Positions 18,100-26,023 are shown, counted from the stretch's first letter. The stretch: 64,000 bases of DNA from CAZBDU01 sp964490725 (GCA_964490725.1 CAZBDU010000005.1:1-64000), one strand, 5' to 3'. Translations and numbers: made by a program. The notes: generated by a model from the letters alone, not told the origin.

Positions 18100-18253
18100 T
18101 GTGTCGTTTCCTTTTCTTTCCAGAATCGTGACCACAGGCGACCGCGACGGGGATCGAATATCCCCAGGAACCCTATCTGCAACCGCACTCCAGCCTCCCG
18201 CAATCGCAGCTGCTGGAGGTCGTGCCTCGCCGCTTCGGTCATCCGGCTCAGTC

Positions 18254-19192
18254 CTATCGGTGTTCTTTTCGATACCAGTCGTATGTTCCGCGGATTCCCT
18301 CCCTGAGGGCTGTACGCGCGCTCCAACCGAGTTTGTTGATCCGCGAGACATCGAGCAGTTTTCGAGGAGTGCCATTCGGCTTCGACTCATCGAACACAAA
18401 TTGGCCGTCGAATCCTACGACCTCCCCGATCAACCCGGCGACCTCTCTGATGGTTACGTCTCGGCCCGTGCCAACGTTCACGAAACGCCCAGTCTGCTCG
18501 TGACTGTAATTCTCCATCAGGAACACCGCGGCTTCGGCAAGGTCATCAACATGCAGGAACTCCCGCCTGGGCGTGCCGTCACCCCAGAGCTCCACCGAGC
18601 GATTCCCGGAGACCTTGGCGTCGTGGATCTTGCGCAAGAGCGCAGGCAGCACGTGCGACGTCTGCAAGTCGAAATTGTCGTTCGGCCCATACAGATTTGT
18701 GGGCATTATGGTCAAGAAATCCGTCTTGTATTGTTCGTTGTAGTACTCACACATCTTCAGTGCGCCGATCTTTGCGATTGCGTAGGCTTCGTTTGTAGTC
18801 TCCAGCGGTCCCGTCAGCAGATACTCCTCTTTCATGGGTTGTCGCGCTTCTCTTGGATATATGCAGGAAGAGCCCAGATTCAGAAGCTTGGTTACCCCTG
18901 ATTCCCAAGCCGCGTGGATTACGTTCGTCGCGATCGTGATATTGTCGTAGAAGAACTCGGCCTTGTGCTGCGCATTCGCCAGGATACCTCCGACTCGAGC
19001 CGCCGCCAGAAAGACATATTCCGGTTCATGCTCCATGAAAAAACTGCGGGTGCGATTTCGGTCTCGCAAGTCAAGCTCGGTCTTCGTTCGAACTATCAGG
19101 TTCGAATAGCCTCTTTCTTTCAAGCATCGCGCTATCGCTGACCCCACCATTCCTCGATGGCCGGCAACGTATATACGACTGTCTTTTCTCAT
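18254..19192 (-). CDS. fcl: GDP-L-fucose synthase
   Basis: A 312-residue SDR epimerase/reductase. IYVAGHRGMVGSAIAR at residues 7-22 is the characteristic GDP-fucose synthase nucleotide site. LGSSCIYPREA near residue 105 and NEAYAIAKIGALKMCEYYN near residue 133 give the catalytic Ser, Tyr and Lys. It turns GDP-4-keto-6-deoxymannose (made by Gmd, next gene) into GDP-L-fucose with NADPH. It lies 13 bases after gmd. The product feeds the GT11 fucosyltransferase further down the locus. Confidence 0.95.
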   Translation of the reverse strand: MRKDSRIYVAGHRGMVGSAIARCLKERGYSNLIVRTKTELDLRDRNRTRSFFMEHEPEYVFLAAARVGGILANAQHKAEFFYDNITIATNVIHAAWESGVTKLLNLGSSCIYPREARQPMKEEYLLTGPLETTNEAYAIAKIGALKMCEYYNEQYKTDFLTIMPTNLYGPNDNFDLQTSHVLPALLRKIHDAKVSGNRSVELWGDGTPRREFLHVDDLAEAAVFLMENYSHEQTGRFVNVGTGRDVTIREVAGLIGEVVGFDGQFVFDESKPNGTPRKLLDVSRINKLGWSARTALREGIRGTYDWYRKEHR

Positions 19193-19205
19193 TCTTCTTG
19201 GCCTC

Positions 19206-20294
19206 TCACTCGGAGCGTCGTTGCGGCTCGAAGCCGCCGTCCTTCAGGTGCAGATCCCGCTCGGACTGCCTCAAGTCAAACTGGACCATCATCCTGATGA
19301 GTTCATCCAGCGAGACTTCCGGACGCCATCCCAGCACGCGTCTTGCCTTCGATGAATCGCCCAGCAACTCGTCGACCTCTGCAGGTCTGAAGTACCTCTT
19401 GTCGATTTCAATGACCACTTTCCCTGTGGCTGTATCGATGGCCTTTTCCTCCACGCCTCGTCCACGGAACTCGATTGCAATGCCCGCCTCGGCGAACGCC
19501 TTCCTTGCAAAATCCCGAACGCTCGTCGACACGCCCGTGGCTACGACGTAGTCGTCCGGACGATCCAGCTGCAGCATCATCCAGATTGCCTTGACATAGT
19601 CCCCTGCGAATCCCCAGTCCCTCGTGGCATCCAGATTCCCGAGAAACAGACGATCCTGCAGACCCAGCCTGATTCGGGCCGCTGCGCGGGTGATTTTCCG
19701 GGTTACGAAGGTCTCTCCCCGTTTGGGGCTTTCGTGGTTGAACAGGATCCCGTTGCACGCATAGATGCCGTACGCCTCTCGGTAGTTTACAGTGATCCAG
19801 TAGCTGTACAGCTTGGCCGCACTGTAGGGACTTCTTGGATAAAACGGAGTCGTCTCCCTCTGAGGTTTCTCAGCCGCGATGCCGAAAAGCTCGCTCGTCG
19901 ATGCCTGGTAGAATCTGACACTCCGTTCTATTCCGAGGATTCGGATCGCCTCGAGCAGCCTAAGCGTACCCAGCGCATCTGAGTTAGCGGTGTATTCCGG
20001 AACTTCAAATGACACTTTGACATGACTCTGAGCGCCGAGATTGTAGACCTCGTCAGGCTGAACCTTCTGAATAATGCTGATCAGGTTTGTGGAATCGGTC
20101 AGGTCCCCGTAGTGCAGAAAGAAAGCGATCTCTTCCTCATGCGGATCTTGATAGAGGTGGTCGATTCTCTCGGTGTTGAACGACGATGACCGTCTCTTGA
20201 TGCCGTGAACTTCGTACCCTTTTGACAGCAGGAACTCGGCAAGATAGGCCCCGTCCTGTCCGGTGACTCCAGTTAGAAGTGCTCGCTTTTTCAT
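19206..20294 (-). CDS. gmd: GDP-mannose 4,6-dehydratase
   Basis: A 362-residue extended SDR beginning KRALLTGVTGQDGAYLAEFL. It has the Gmd-type GIKRRSSSFNTERIDHL block near residue 34, FYQASTSELFG near residue 128 and RSPYSAAKLYSYW near residue 152 (Tyr and Lys of the active site). It converts GDP-D-mannose to GDP-4-keto-6-deoxy-D-mannose in the cytoplasm. Nine bases separate it from the upstream glycosyltransferase, and fcl follows directly. The pair is complete for GDP-L-fucose synthesis. Confidence 0.95.
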   Translation of the reverse strand: MKKRALLTGVTGQDGAYLAEFLLSKGYEVHGIKRRSSSFNTERIDHLYQDPHEEEIAFFLHYGDLTDSTNLISIIQKVQPDEVYNLGAQSHVKVSFEVPEYTANSDALGTLRLLEAIRILGIERSVRFYQASTSELFGIAAEKPQRETTPFYPRSPYSAAKLYSYWITVNYREAYGIYACNGILFNHESPKRGETFVTRKITRAAARIRLGLQDRLFLGNLDATRDWGFAGDYVKAIWMMLQLDRPDDYVVATGVSTSVRDFARKAFAEAGIAIEFRGRGVEEKAIDTATGKVVIEIDKRYFRPAEVDELLGDSSKARRVLGWRPEVSLDELIRMMVQFDLRQSERDLHLKDGGFEPQRRSE

Positions 20295-20303
20295 GACCGC
20301 ATC

Positions 20304-21053
20304 CTATTCATGCACCAGGAATTGGCTGATTTTCGACAGGTTCTTCGAGAGTACTGTCAACATCCCACAAAGACCGCGCTCTCGCGTCACCCGAAGATCC
20401 TCAATCGTCTTTCTCATGATGTTACCCAGGCTCCTGTTGCTTGCTCCGCCAACTTTCATTTCGATGCACGTTCGCGGCAAGTACGATACTCTGAGGCCGG
20501 GATACTGCAGGAGCCGCACCAGGTAATCGTAGTCGCCGGAAATGGTGTATGTCGTGTCGTATTCACCTATCTTCTCTACTACGCTTTTCTTGATGAATAC
20601 GGCCGGATGTGGCGGCATCCAGCCAAACTTGAGTCGTCGGGGGTTGAACTCTCCACTCACCCAATGGCGAATCACCTTCTTTCGACCCTTCCTGTATGCT
20701 ACGTACTGCAGATCCCCATACACAACGTCTGCACGATTCCTCAGAAAGCACTCGGCGACGTCCGAGAGTACGGCCGAGTCGGTGTACCCATCATCAGAAT
20801 GCAACAATCCAACGACGTCTCCGGTTGCCAAGCGGAGACCCTTGTTCAGCGCGTCATAAATCCCCCCGTCAGGCTCGCTGATGCTTATGTCGATCATCTC
20901 GCCGTAGCGACTCAAGACGTCCAGGGTATTGTCGGTCGACCCTCCATCGATAACGACGTACTCCTTGTTTTCGTAGTCCTGACTCTTGAACGTCTCGATG
21001 GCATTGTGGACCTGCGGATTGTTGTACACCACGGTGACGATCGATATTCTCAT
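20304..21053 (-). CDS. family 2 glycosyltransferase, WcaE-like
   Basis: The start is ATG 21,053, where MRISIVTVVYNN begins; longer readings add a low-quality GC-rich extension. The resulting 249 residues are typical for this subgroup. YVVIDGGSTDNTLDVL near residue 36, SEPDGGIYDALNKGL near residue 65 and LLHSDDGY near residue 92 are shared with colanic-acid WcaE and related GT2 enzymes. These often occur beside gmd/fcl, as here. Transfer of fucose or a related sugar is possible but not shown. It is the first gene of the lower-GC block; everything upstream of 21.1 kb is markedly richer in G+C. Confidence 0.85.
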   Translation of the reverse strand: MRISIVTVVYNNPQVHNAIETFKSQDYENKEYVVIDGGSTDNTLDVLSRYGEMIDISISEPDGGIYDALNKGLRLATGDVVGLLHSDDGYTDSAVLSDVAECFLRNRADVVYGDLQYVAYRKGRKKVIRHWVSGEFNPRRLKFGWMPPHPAVFIKKSVVEKIGEYDTTYTISGDYDYLVRLLQYPGLRVSYLPRTCIEMKVGGASNRSLGNIMRKTIEDLRVTRERGLCGMLTVLSKNLSKISQFLVHE

Positions 21054-21115
21054 CTTGCCGCCCCTCAAGGACAGCGGCTCGCTTGAGAACGGTCCCGAAA
21101 CGACATCCTCGTCCC

Positions 21116-22843
21116 TCACATCCCGATCGGTCCTACGTAGCCCTCCCGCTCCAGGTGGAGCAGGATGCCCTGGGCCGCCTCGTCCGGCGTGACGTCGGTG
21201 GTGTCGATCACCACCTCCGCGTCTCCCGGCGCCTCGTAGGGGTCCGATATCCCCGTGAACTCCTTGATGATCCCCGCCCGCGCCTTGGCGTACAGCCCCT
21301 TGCGGTCGCGCTCCTCGCATACCGCGAGGGGGGTGGCCACGTGCACCAGCACGAACCCGCCGCTTCTCTCGATAACCTTGCGCACCTCTTTCCGGATGGC
21401 ATCGTAGGGGGCGATGGGAGCGCAGATGGCGATGCCCCCGTTCTTGGTGATCTCGTTGGCCACGAAGCCGATACGCAGGATGTTGAGATCGCGGTGCTCC
21501 TTGGAGAAGCCCAGCTCCGAGGAGAGGTTCTTGCGCACAATGTCTCCGTCCAGGAGCGTCACCGGCCTGCCCCCGAGCTCCAGGAACTTCGACAGCAGCG
21601 CCCGGGCGATCGTGGACTTGCCCGCCCCGGAGAGGCCGGTAAAGAACACCGTAAAGCCCTGGCGGTCCCGCGCCGGGTGGGTGCGGCGCAGCTCCGAGGC
21701 GACCTCCGGGAAGGTGAACCAGGCCGGAATCTCCCGGCCGTCCGTCAACCGCTCCCGCAGCTCCGTCCCCGAGATGCTCAAGGTTCTGTCCCCCTCCTTC
21801 ACCTCGTCCACCGGCACGTACATGTCCCTTGCTTCCAGGTAGACCATCATCTTGAAGGGCACCATGCGCACGCCCAGCTCCGCTTCATGCCGGGTCAGGA
21901 GCTCCTGCGCCTCGTAGGGGCCGTAGAAGGGCTTGCCGGTGGGGTCGCTTCCCGGGCCCGCGTGATCGCGCCCCACGATGAAGTGCGTGCAGCCGTGGTT
22001 CTTGCGGATGATGGCGTGCCACACCGCCTCCCTGGGACCGGCCATGCGCATGGCCAGCGGCAGGAGCGACAGGGCGGCCGTGTGCGGCGGATAGTGCGGC
22101 ATGAGCGCCTCGTAGCACCTGACCCGCGTGTAGTGATCGATGTCGCCTGGCTTGGTCATGCCCACCACCGGGTGGACCAGCAGGTTGGCCTCGTGGTCCC
22201 GAACCGCCCGCATGGTCAGCTCGAAATGCGCGCGGTGCATCGGATTTCTGGTCTGGAAGGCGATCACCTTCCGCCATCCCAGACGCGCGAACTCGGCGCG
22301 CAGATCCGCCGGCGTGAGCCGCAGCGCCCGAAAGTCGTAGTGGTCGGGCAGCTGCAGGACCTCCACCGGTCCTCCCAGGTAGACCGGGTTGCTGGCCCGC
22401 AGGATCTGAGCCACACCCGGATGCTCCGCGGAGTCAGTGCCGTAGACCTGCCGGGCCTCTGCTCTCCGGTCGGGGGTCCACCGGTCCTGCACCGTCAGCA
22501 CGGCAAGCATCACCCCTTCCGGGTCGCGCAGCGCCACCCTTGCCCCCGGTTCCGCCTGGGCGGCGAGCTCCTCGGTCACGTCCAGCACCACCGGGATGGG
22601 CCACAGGGTGCCGTCTTCCAGCCGCATGGACCGGCAGACGGCCTCGTAGCTCCTCCGGTCCATGAATCCGCTCAGCGGCGAGAAGCCTCCCGTGGCCAGG
22701 AGCTCCAGGTCGCAGAGCTGGCGCTCGCCCAGGTTCCAGGACGGCCACTCGCGCGATTCGGCCTTGAGCGTAGAGGCGCGCGACGGCTGTGCCAGGAGGT
22801 TGACCAATGTGCCGCCATGCGGCTCCACCAGGTGATCGCTCAT
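21116..22843 (-). CDS. bifunctional sulfate adenylyltransferase / adenylylsulfate kinase
   Basis: A 575-residue fusion starting at ATG 22,843 (GGAGG just upstream), which overlaps the regulator stop by four bases. The N-terminal ATP sulfurylase part (to about residue 385) has AFQTRNPMHRAHFEL near residue 200 and FIVGRDHAGPGSDPTG near residue 290. The C-terminal APS kinase part has the P-loop FTGLSGAGKSTIARALL near residue 402, LDGDIVRKNLSSELGFS, and GIAICAPIAPYDAIR. Together they convert sulfate to PAPS in the cytoplasm. No PAPS or APS reductase is nearby. Sitting at the head of a polysaccharide operon, it may supply PAPS for sulfation, but no sulfotransferase is visible in the window. Confidence 0.95.
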   Translation of the reverse strand: MSDHLVEPHGGTLVNLLAQPSRASTLKAESREWPSWNLGERQLCDLELLATGGFSPLSGFMDRRSYEAVCRSMRLEDGTLWPIPVVLDVTEELAAQAEPGARVALRDPEGVMLAVLTVQDRWTPDRRAEARQVYGTDSAEHPGVAQILRASNPVYLGGPVEVLQLPDHYDFRALRLTPADLRAEFARLGWRKVIAFQTRNPMHRAHFELTMRAVRDHEANLLVHPVVGMTKPGDIDHYTRVRCYEALMPHYPPHTAALSLLPLAMRMAGPREAVWHAIIRKNHGCTHFIVGRDHAGPGSDPTGKPFYGPYEAQELLTRHEAELGVRMVPFKMMVYLEARDMYVPVDEVKEGDRTLSISGTELRERLTDGREIPAWFTFPEVASELRRTHPARDRQGFTVFFTGLSGAGKSTIARALLSKFLELGGRPVTLLDGDIVRKNLSSELGFSKEHRDLNILRIGFVANEITKNGGIAICAPIAPYDAIRKEVRKVIERSGGFVLVHVATPLAVCEERDRKGLYAKARAGIIKEFTGISDPYEAPGDAEVVIDTTDVTPDEAAQGILLHLEREGYVGPIGM

Positions 22844-23439
22844 GGTGCCTCCTCGGGCGCGATGCGTTGCGGTTTGGTGAGAATGCGGTCCAGGTGCGCG
22901 CTGCGTTCCGCGCTTGCCGGGCCGGTGAAGGACTCGGCGAACAGCAGGAACGATCCGTCGGTGGCCGCCTCGATCTCTTCGGGCCCCACTCGCCGGTAGG
23001 CCAGCGCCGCCTTGTCGCAGGCGTGCTCCACGATGAACTCCAAATCGCTCGCGCCCACCAGAAGGAGCTGCCGGATCCCCTGCCTCTTGAGCTCCCGCAC
23101 GAAGCGCTCGACGGCTTCTTTGTAGTACACTACGTTCTTGATGGTGCGGCGGAAGTAGCGATAGCTGCGGCGGGCGATTTCCTCGATGCCCTGGGGAGAA
23201 ACGATGTACTGGATATTGCGATTGTTGATCTTCCGGATCTTCAGCAGCCCTTTTTCCGCCAGCCTCTTCACGATGGAGTTGGTCATGCCCAGGGAGAGGC
23301 CGATCACGCGCGCCAGGTCGCGCTGGCGAACGTTCGGCTGCCCGCGATAGATGCGTTCGAGAATATCCAGCTCCTTGTCGTTGGCCGTCAGCGCTGCCGT
23401 CTGCCGCCTCCGCGCTTCCCCCGTCACGGTGTCGTTCAC
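22840..23439 (-). CDS. winged-helix (MarR-like) regulator with a C-terminal effector-like domain
   Basis: A 199-residue protein starting at GTG 23,439. About residues 20-90 form a winged helix-turn-helix: NVRQRDLARVIGLSLGMTNSIVKRL is the recognition region, and NRNIQYIVSPQGIEEIARR the wing. This resembles regulators found at the front of exopolysaccharide loci. About residues 115-185 (IRQLLLVGASDLEFIVEHAC and on) look like a small Rossmann-type domain that could sense a ligand. It is the first gene of the long operon, overlaps the sulfurylase/kinase by four bases, and has an inverted repeat beside its own promoter, consistent with autoregulation. Confidence 0.75.
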   Translation of the reverse strand: MNDTVTGEARRRQTAALTANDKELDILERIYRGQPNVRQRDLARVIGLSLGMTNSIVKRLAEKGLLKIRKINNRNIQYIVSPQGIEEIARRSYRYFRRTIKNVVYYKEAVERFVRELKRQGIRQLLLVGASDLEFIVEHACDKAALAYRRVGPEEIEAATDGSFLLFAESFTGPASAERSAHLDRILTKPQRIAPEEAP

Positions 23440-23462
23440 CCCGTTGTTCCGCTCCTGTCCGT

Positions 23463-23513
23463 CCCGGCGGTTGATGCCGGGCGGCCGTCTGTGGTACCTT
23501 TCGTCCCGAAAGG
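23463..23513 (-). promoter_or_regulatory. two hairpins in the polysaccharide-operon leader
   Basis: If transcription starts near 23,566, the regulator gene has a leader of about 125 bases. It contains two clean stem-loops: a 7-bp stem with a 3-base loop at 23,497-23,513, and a 6-bp stem with a 7-base loop at 23,463-23,481. Neither is followed by a T tract, so they are not simple terminators. They could act in mRNA stability, antitermination or translation control. Confidence 0.4.
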
Positions 23514-23557
23514 GTTCTGTTTCGGCGATGTCCTGGATGCCAGGGCGATCCGGACTT

Positions 23558-23572
23558 GTTCAATTTCTGAAC
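23558..23572. promoter_or_regulatory. inverted repeat GTTCA-N5-TGAAC, candidate operator
   Basis: A perfect 5-bp inverted repeat with a 5-base spacer lies immediately downstream of the -10 box of the polysaccharide-operon promoter, over the expected transcription start. That is a usual place for an autoregulatory MarR-type operator. The first gene of the operon encodes such a regulator. The arms are short, so chance cannot be excluded. Confidence 0.45.
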
Positions 23573-23600
23573 ATCTTATCACGCTCCATTTTTTTTTCAA
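23573..23600 (-). promoter_or_regulatory. promoter of the regulator-sulfurylase-polysaccharide operon
   Basis: On the minus strand, TTGAAA (23,595-23,600) and TAAGAT (23,573-23,578) are separated by 16 bases, with an A-rich run in the spacer. It is the only good sigma-70-like promoter upstream of the regulator gene, and it stands in an AT-rich patch within otherwise GC-rich DNA. Confidence 0.6.
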
Positions 23601-23663
23601 GCCCTTTGCCGCAAGAAACGGTGGGTGCCTCAACTCCCTTGTCCGCCGCCGGAGGGTCGGGGG

Positions 23664-23831
23664 TCACCGGAGAGGCTTCTGAGGGTGCATTCCTTGCGAG
23701 CGGCCGATGCCTTCGAGCTGTCCGCGGCGCTCGTTGCCTCGGGAGAGAACCCCCAGATCCTGCCCTTTGTGAGCGCCGATCTCCGGCTGAACCAGGCGGC
23801 CCGCAAAGAAGGATTCCCTCTTCTCGCCTAG
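23664..23831 (+). pseudogene. C-terminal remnant of a PIN-domain (VapC-like) toxin
   Basis: About 55 codons ending at 23,831 read ERLLRVHSLRAADAFEL, then AALVASGENPQILPFV and SADLRLNQAARKEGFPLL. This is the typical second half of a VapC-family PIN nuclease: the RAADA block contains the third acidic residue and SADLRL the fourth. The first half with the initial catalytic Asp and Glu is missing, and upstream frames show no PIN-like sequence. No matching antitoxin is adjacent. It is a decayed toxin gene. Confidence 0.7.
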
Positions 23832-23902
23832 TCTCTCGCGGCGGCTACCCGCGCCGGAGCTTTGGCGGTATCTTAGGTCAAACCAGTGGACCGGGAGAGG
23901 CC

Positions 23903-24742
23903 ATGACCAGAGAAGAGATTGCCCGCGGCACCCCGCCTGCCGGCGTACCGGAAGGCTACGCCCGGCTCTATGAGATCGTAAAGACCCTGCGCAGTCCCGA
24001 GGGGTGTCCCTGGGACCGCGAGCAGAGCCCGTACAGCATGCGCACCAACCTGGTCGAGGAGGCCTACGAGTGCGTCAGCGCCATCCAGGATGACGACCAT
24101 GCCAACCTCCGCGAGGAGCTGGGGGACCTGATGCTGGTGGCCACCATGATCGCCTACATGAACGAGCAGCAGGGGCTCTTCGCCGTGGTGGAGGTGTTCC
24201 GGGACATCTGCGCCAAGCTGGTCCGCCGCCATCCCCACGTGTTCGGCGACGCCACCAAGGAGACCCCCGGCGAGGTGATCGAGCAGTGGGACCACATCAA
24301 GGACCACCTGGAGGGCAAGAAGCCCAGGCGTTCGGTCCTGGAACGGGTGCCGCGGACCATTCCCCCACTGGAGCGGGCCCTGGAGATCCAGAAGAAGGTG
24401 GCCAAGGTTGGGTTTGACTGGGAAGAGGTGGCTCCGGTGTGGGAGAAGCTCGAGGAGGAGATCCGCGAGCTGAAGGAGGCCCACGGCGATCAGGACGCAA
24501 GGACGGTGGAGGAGGAGTTCGGGGACCTGCTCTTTACGGTGGTCAACCTGGGACGGCTGATGGGGATCGACCCAACCCTGGCGCTTAACGGCACCAACCA
24601 GAAGTTCATAGGCCGTTTCCAGGAGCTGGAGCGCAGGCTCCAGGAGCAGGGCACCAGCGCCCAGGAGGCCACCCTGGAAACCATGGACTCCCTCTGGAAC
24701 CAGATCAAGGCCGGGGCAGGAGGGCCCAAGGCCGCGGAGTGA
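23903..24742 (+). CDS. mazG: nucleoside triphosphate pyrophosphohydrolase MazG
   Basis: A 279-residue all-alpha NTP pyrophosphatase starting at ATG 23,903 with GGGAGAGG upstream. Both MazG domains are present. The first has CPWDREQSPYSMRTNLVEEAYE and REELGDLMLVATMIAY (the EExxE and ExxD metal sites). The second has KVGFDWEEVAPVWEKLEEEI and VEEEFGDLLFTVVNLGR. It hydrolyses noncanonical or excess NTPs to NMP and pyrophosphate in the cytoplasm. The full two-domain length matches the E. coli type. It is a single gene between a PIN remnant and a vapBC module. Confidence 0.95.
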   Translation: MTREEIARGTPPAGVPEGYARLYEIVKTLRSPEGCPWDREQSPYSMRTNLVEEAYECVSAIQDDDHANLREELGDLMLVATMIAYMNEQQGLFAVVEVFRDICAKLVRRHPHVFGDATKETPGEVIEQWDHIKDHLEGKKPRRSVLERVPRTIPPLERALEIQKKVAKVGFDWEEVAPVWEKLEEEIRELKEAHGDQDARTVEEEFGDLLFTVVNLGRLMGIDPTLALNGTNQKFIGRFQELERRLQEQGTSAQEATLETMDSLWNQIKAGAGGPKAAE

Positions 24743-24922
24743 GCGGCGTCGCGGCGGCCGGAATGAGCCCCTGGGTCTGCCCTGGCGGTTGAATCGAGCT
24801 CACAGATCGGTAGGAGAGCGTTCGCCCCAGGCTGGGGATCACCTTGCTGGGGACCGGGGTGGCCGTGCGCGGGAATGGCAACGGCGAAGCGCACCCAGCG
24901 GGTACCCAGCGGGGATTCGAGC

Positions 24923-24952
24923 TTGACACATACAATACACCTTGTGTATGCT
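24923..24952 (+). promoter_or_regulatory. vapBC promoter with overlapping operator; predicted leaderless start
   Basis: TTGACA at 24,923-24,928 and TATGCT at 24,947-24,952 are 18 bases apart. A perfect inverted repeat (ATACAC, 3-base gap, GTGTAT, at 24,935-24,949) overlaps the -10, as expected for VapB autorepression. The ATG at 24,960 begins seven bases after the -10, so transcription should start at or next to the start codon. No Shine-Dalgarno sequence is present. Confidence 0.7.
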
Positions 24953-24959
24953 AGTGCTC

Positions 24960-25199
24960 ATGAGAACCAACATCGAGCTGGATGAGGCGCTCCTGGCCGA
25001 GGCGGCCAAGTACTCTACGGCCCGCAGCAAGCGACGCCTCATCCATGAGGCCCTGGCCACCTTCGTAGCCGTGAAAGCCGAGGAACGAAGGCGTGCTACG
25101 TACCGGGAGCGCCTCGAACGAGTCCGTCGCCGGGTCGCAGGAGTTCGTCTCAGCTCCGACTTGCGCGATCTGGTGCGGACCGACCGGGACTCCAGGTGA
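24960..25199 (+). CDS. vapB: VapB-type antitoxin
   Basis: A 79-residue protein beginning MRTNIELDEALLAEAAKYS, the usual ribbon-helix-helix start of VapB antitoxins. KRRLIHEALATFVAVKAEE is the second helix pair, and an Arg-rich tail follows that would wrap the toxin. I chose ATG 24,960 because the alternative start at 24,948 lies inside the -10 box. The stop overlaps the vapC start (GTGA). The protein should bind the inverted repeat in its own promoter and neutralise the adjacent PIN toxin. Confidence 0.88.
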   Translation: MRTNIELDEALLAEAAKYSTARSKRRLIHEALATFVAVKAEERRRATYRERLERVRRRVAGVRLSSDLRDLVRTDRDSR

Positions 25200-25609
25200 A
25201 CGTGTACGTCATCGACACGAACGTCACCCTGGCCTGGTATCTCGAGGAGGTGTTCTCAGCGGCGGCCAGGGAATGGCAGGATCGCCTGCTCGCCGGCAAA
25301 GCACGTCTTCTGATCCCCTCCCTGCACTACTGGGAGTTTGCCAACGCACTGCGGACGCTCGTTTCGCGGGAAGAAGTCGACCAAGGCACGGCGGAGGAGA
25401 TCTACGACCTTCACCTGGACGCCCCTCTCGAGCTGGCGGAGCCCGATCGCCGTCAGGTACTGAGGGTTGCGTTCCAGTACGGCGCGACGGTGTATGACGC
25501 CGTGTTCATCGCCCTGGCCACCACCCACGACATACCGTTGGTCACGGCCGAGCGAACTACCACGCGATGGGTCACGAAGCTGGGCGAGCGCGTGGAGAGC
25601 GTCCGGTGA
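25196..25609 (+). CDS. vapC: VapC-type PIN-domain ribonuclease toxin
   Basis: A 137-residue PIN nuclease starting at GTG within the vapB stop. The acidic site is complete: Asp7 in YVIDTNV, Glu47 in HYWEFANAL, Asp101 in TVYDAVFIALA, and Glu119 in LVTAERT, where Asp is more usual. Such toxins cleave tRNA or rRNA when freed from VapB. The neighbouring HI0074-type gene on the opposite strand runs through almost the whole vapC gene without a stop codon (see that entry). Module order and overlap are standard for vapBC. Confidence 0.9.
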   Translation: MNVYVIDTNVTLAWYLEEVFSAAAREWQDRLLAGKARLLIPSLHYWEFANALRTLVSREEVDQGTAEEIYDLHLDAPLELAEPDRRQVLRVAFQYGATVYDAVFIALATTHDIPLVTAERTTTRWVTKLGERVESVR

Positions 25610-26023
25610 GGCGTGAGCCTGGTCGGCAAGTCGTTCCTGAAGGATCTCCTGCAGTACCTTCAAGCTGCCTGCGTAGCTTCCCGCGATGCTCTGATAGATC
25701 GCGGTGACCTGCCGCTCGTCATATACATGAGAAGTCAGATTCCGGTCCTCCAGCATGCTAAGCCATTCGGATTCGTCGGCTATCAGGCCCAACCGGAATG
25801 CCTCTTTCAGACAGCTGCGCGGGCTGCCGCAGTCCAGTCCCTGGAACCGCAAGAAGGCCTGCAACGTCTTACACGCCAGCTCGAAGGTGAGCTCGAACCT
25901 CTGTATCACGCCGTCCACGATCACGTCACTGATCGCCGGATCCTCCTCCAGAGCCGACTGCAGCCGGAACATGGCCCTGCCAAAGCTTCCAAGTAGCTCC
26001 TCAGCTTTTCTGCGACTTTCCAT
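25256..26023 (-). CDS. HI0074-family nucleotidyltransferase partner (HepT-like), with a long antisense extension
   Basis: Residues 1-133 match the four-helix HI0074/substrate-binding family: RFELTFELACKTLQAFL near residue 42, and EDRNLTSHVYDE near residue 92, an intact RX4HXY motif. The family normally ends at about 130-145 residues. Here no stop follows, and the frame continues about 120 residues across vapC on the opposite strand to 25,256. The extension reads like antisense of a coding gene and is probably not a designed domain. Either the natural stop was lost when vapBC landed here or a base is wrong near 25,612. The gene follows an MNT-domain partner, overlapping it by 23 bases. Confidence 0.75.
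   Translation of the reverse strand: MESRRKAEELLGSFGRAMFRLQSALEEDPAISDVIVDGVIQRFELTFELACKTLQAFLRFQGLDCGSPRSCLKEAFRLGLIADESEWLSMLEDRNLTSHVYDERQVTAIYQSIAGSYAGSLKVLQEILQERLADQAHASPDALHALAQLRDPSRGSSLGRDQRYVVGGGQGDEHGVIHRRAVLERNPQYLTAIGLRQLERGVQVKVVDLLRRALVDFFPRNERPQCVGKLPVVQGGDQKTCFAGEQAILPFPGRR

Noticed and set aside
22844..23563. N-terminal extension of the sulfurylase/kinase reading to 815 residues
   Set aside because: The extra 240 residues overlap the regulator gene in another frame and have no family similarity. ATG 22,843 has GGAGG and gives the standard start.
23436..23633. 65-codon minus-strand frame in the leader of the polysaccharide operon, possible leader peptide
   Set aside because: It starts upstream of the predicted transcription start, has no ribosome-binding site and shows no codon run suggesting attenuation.
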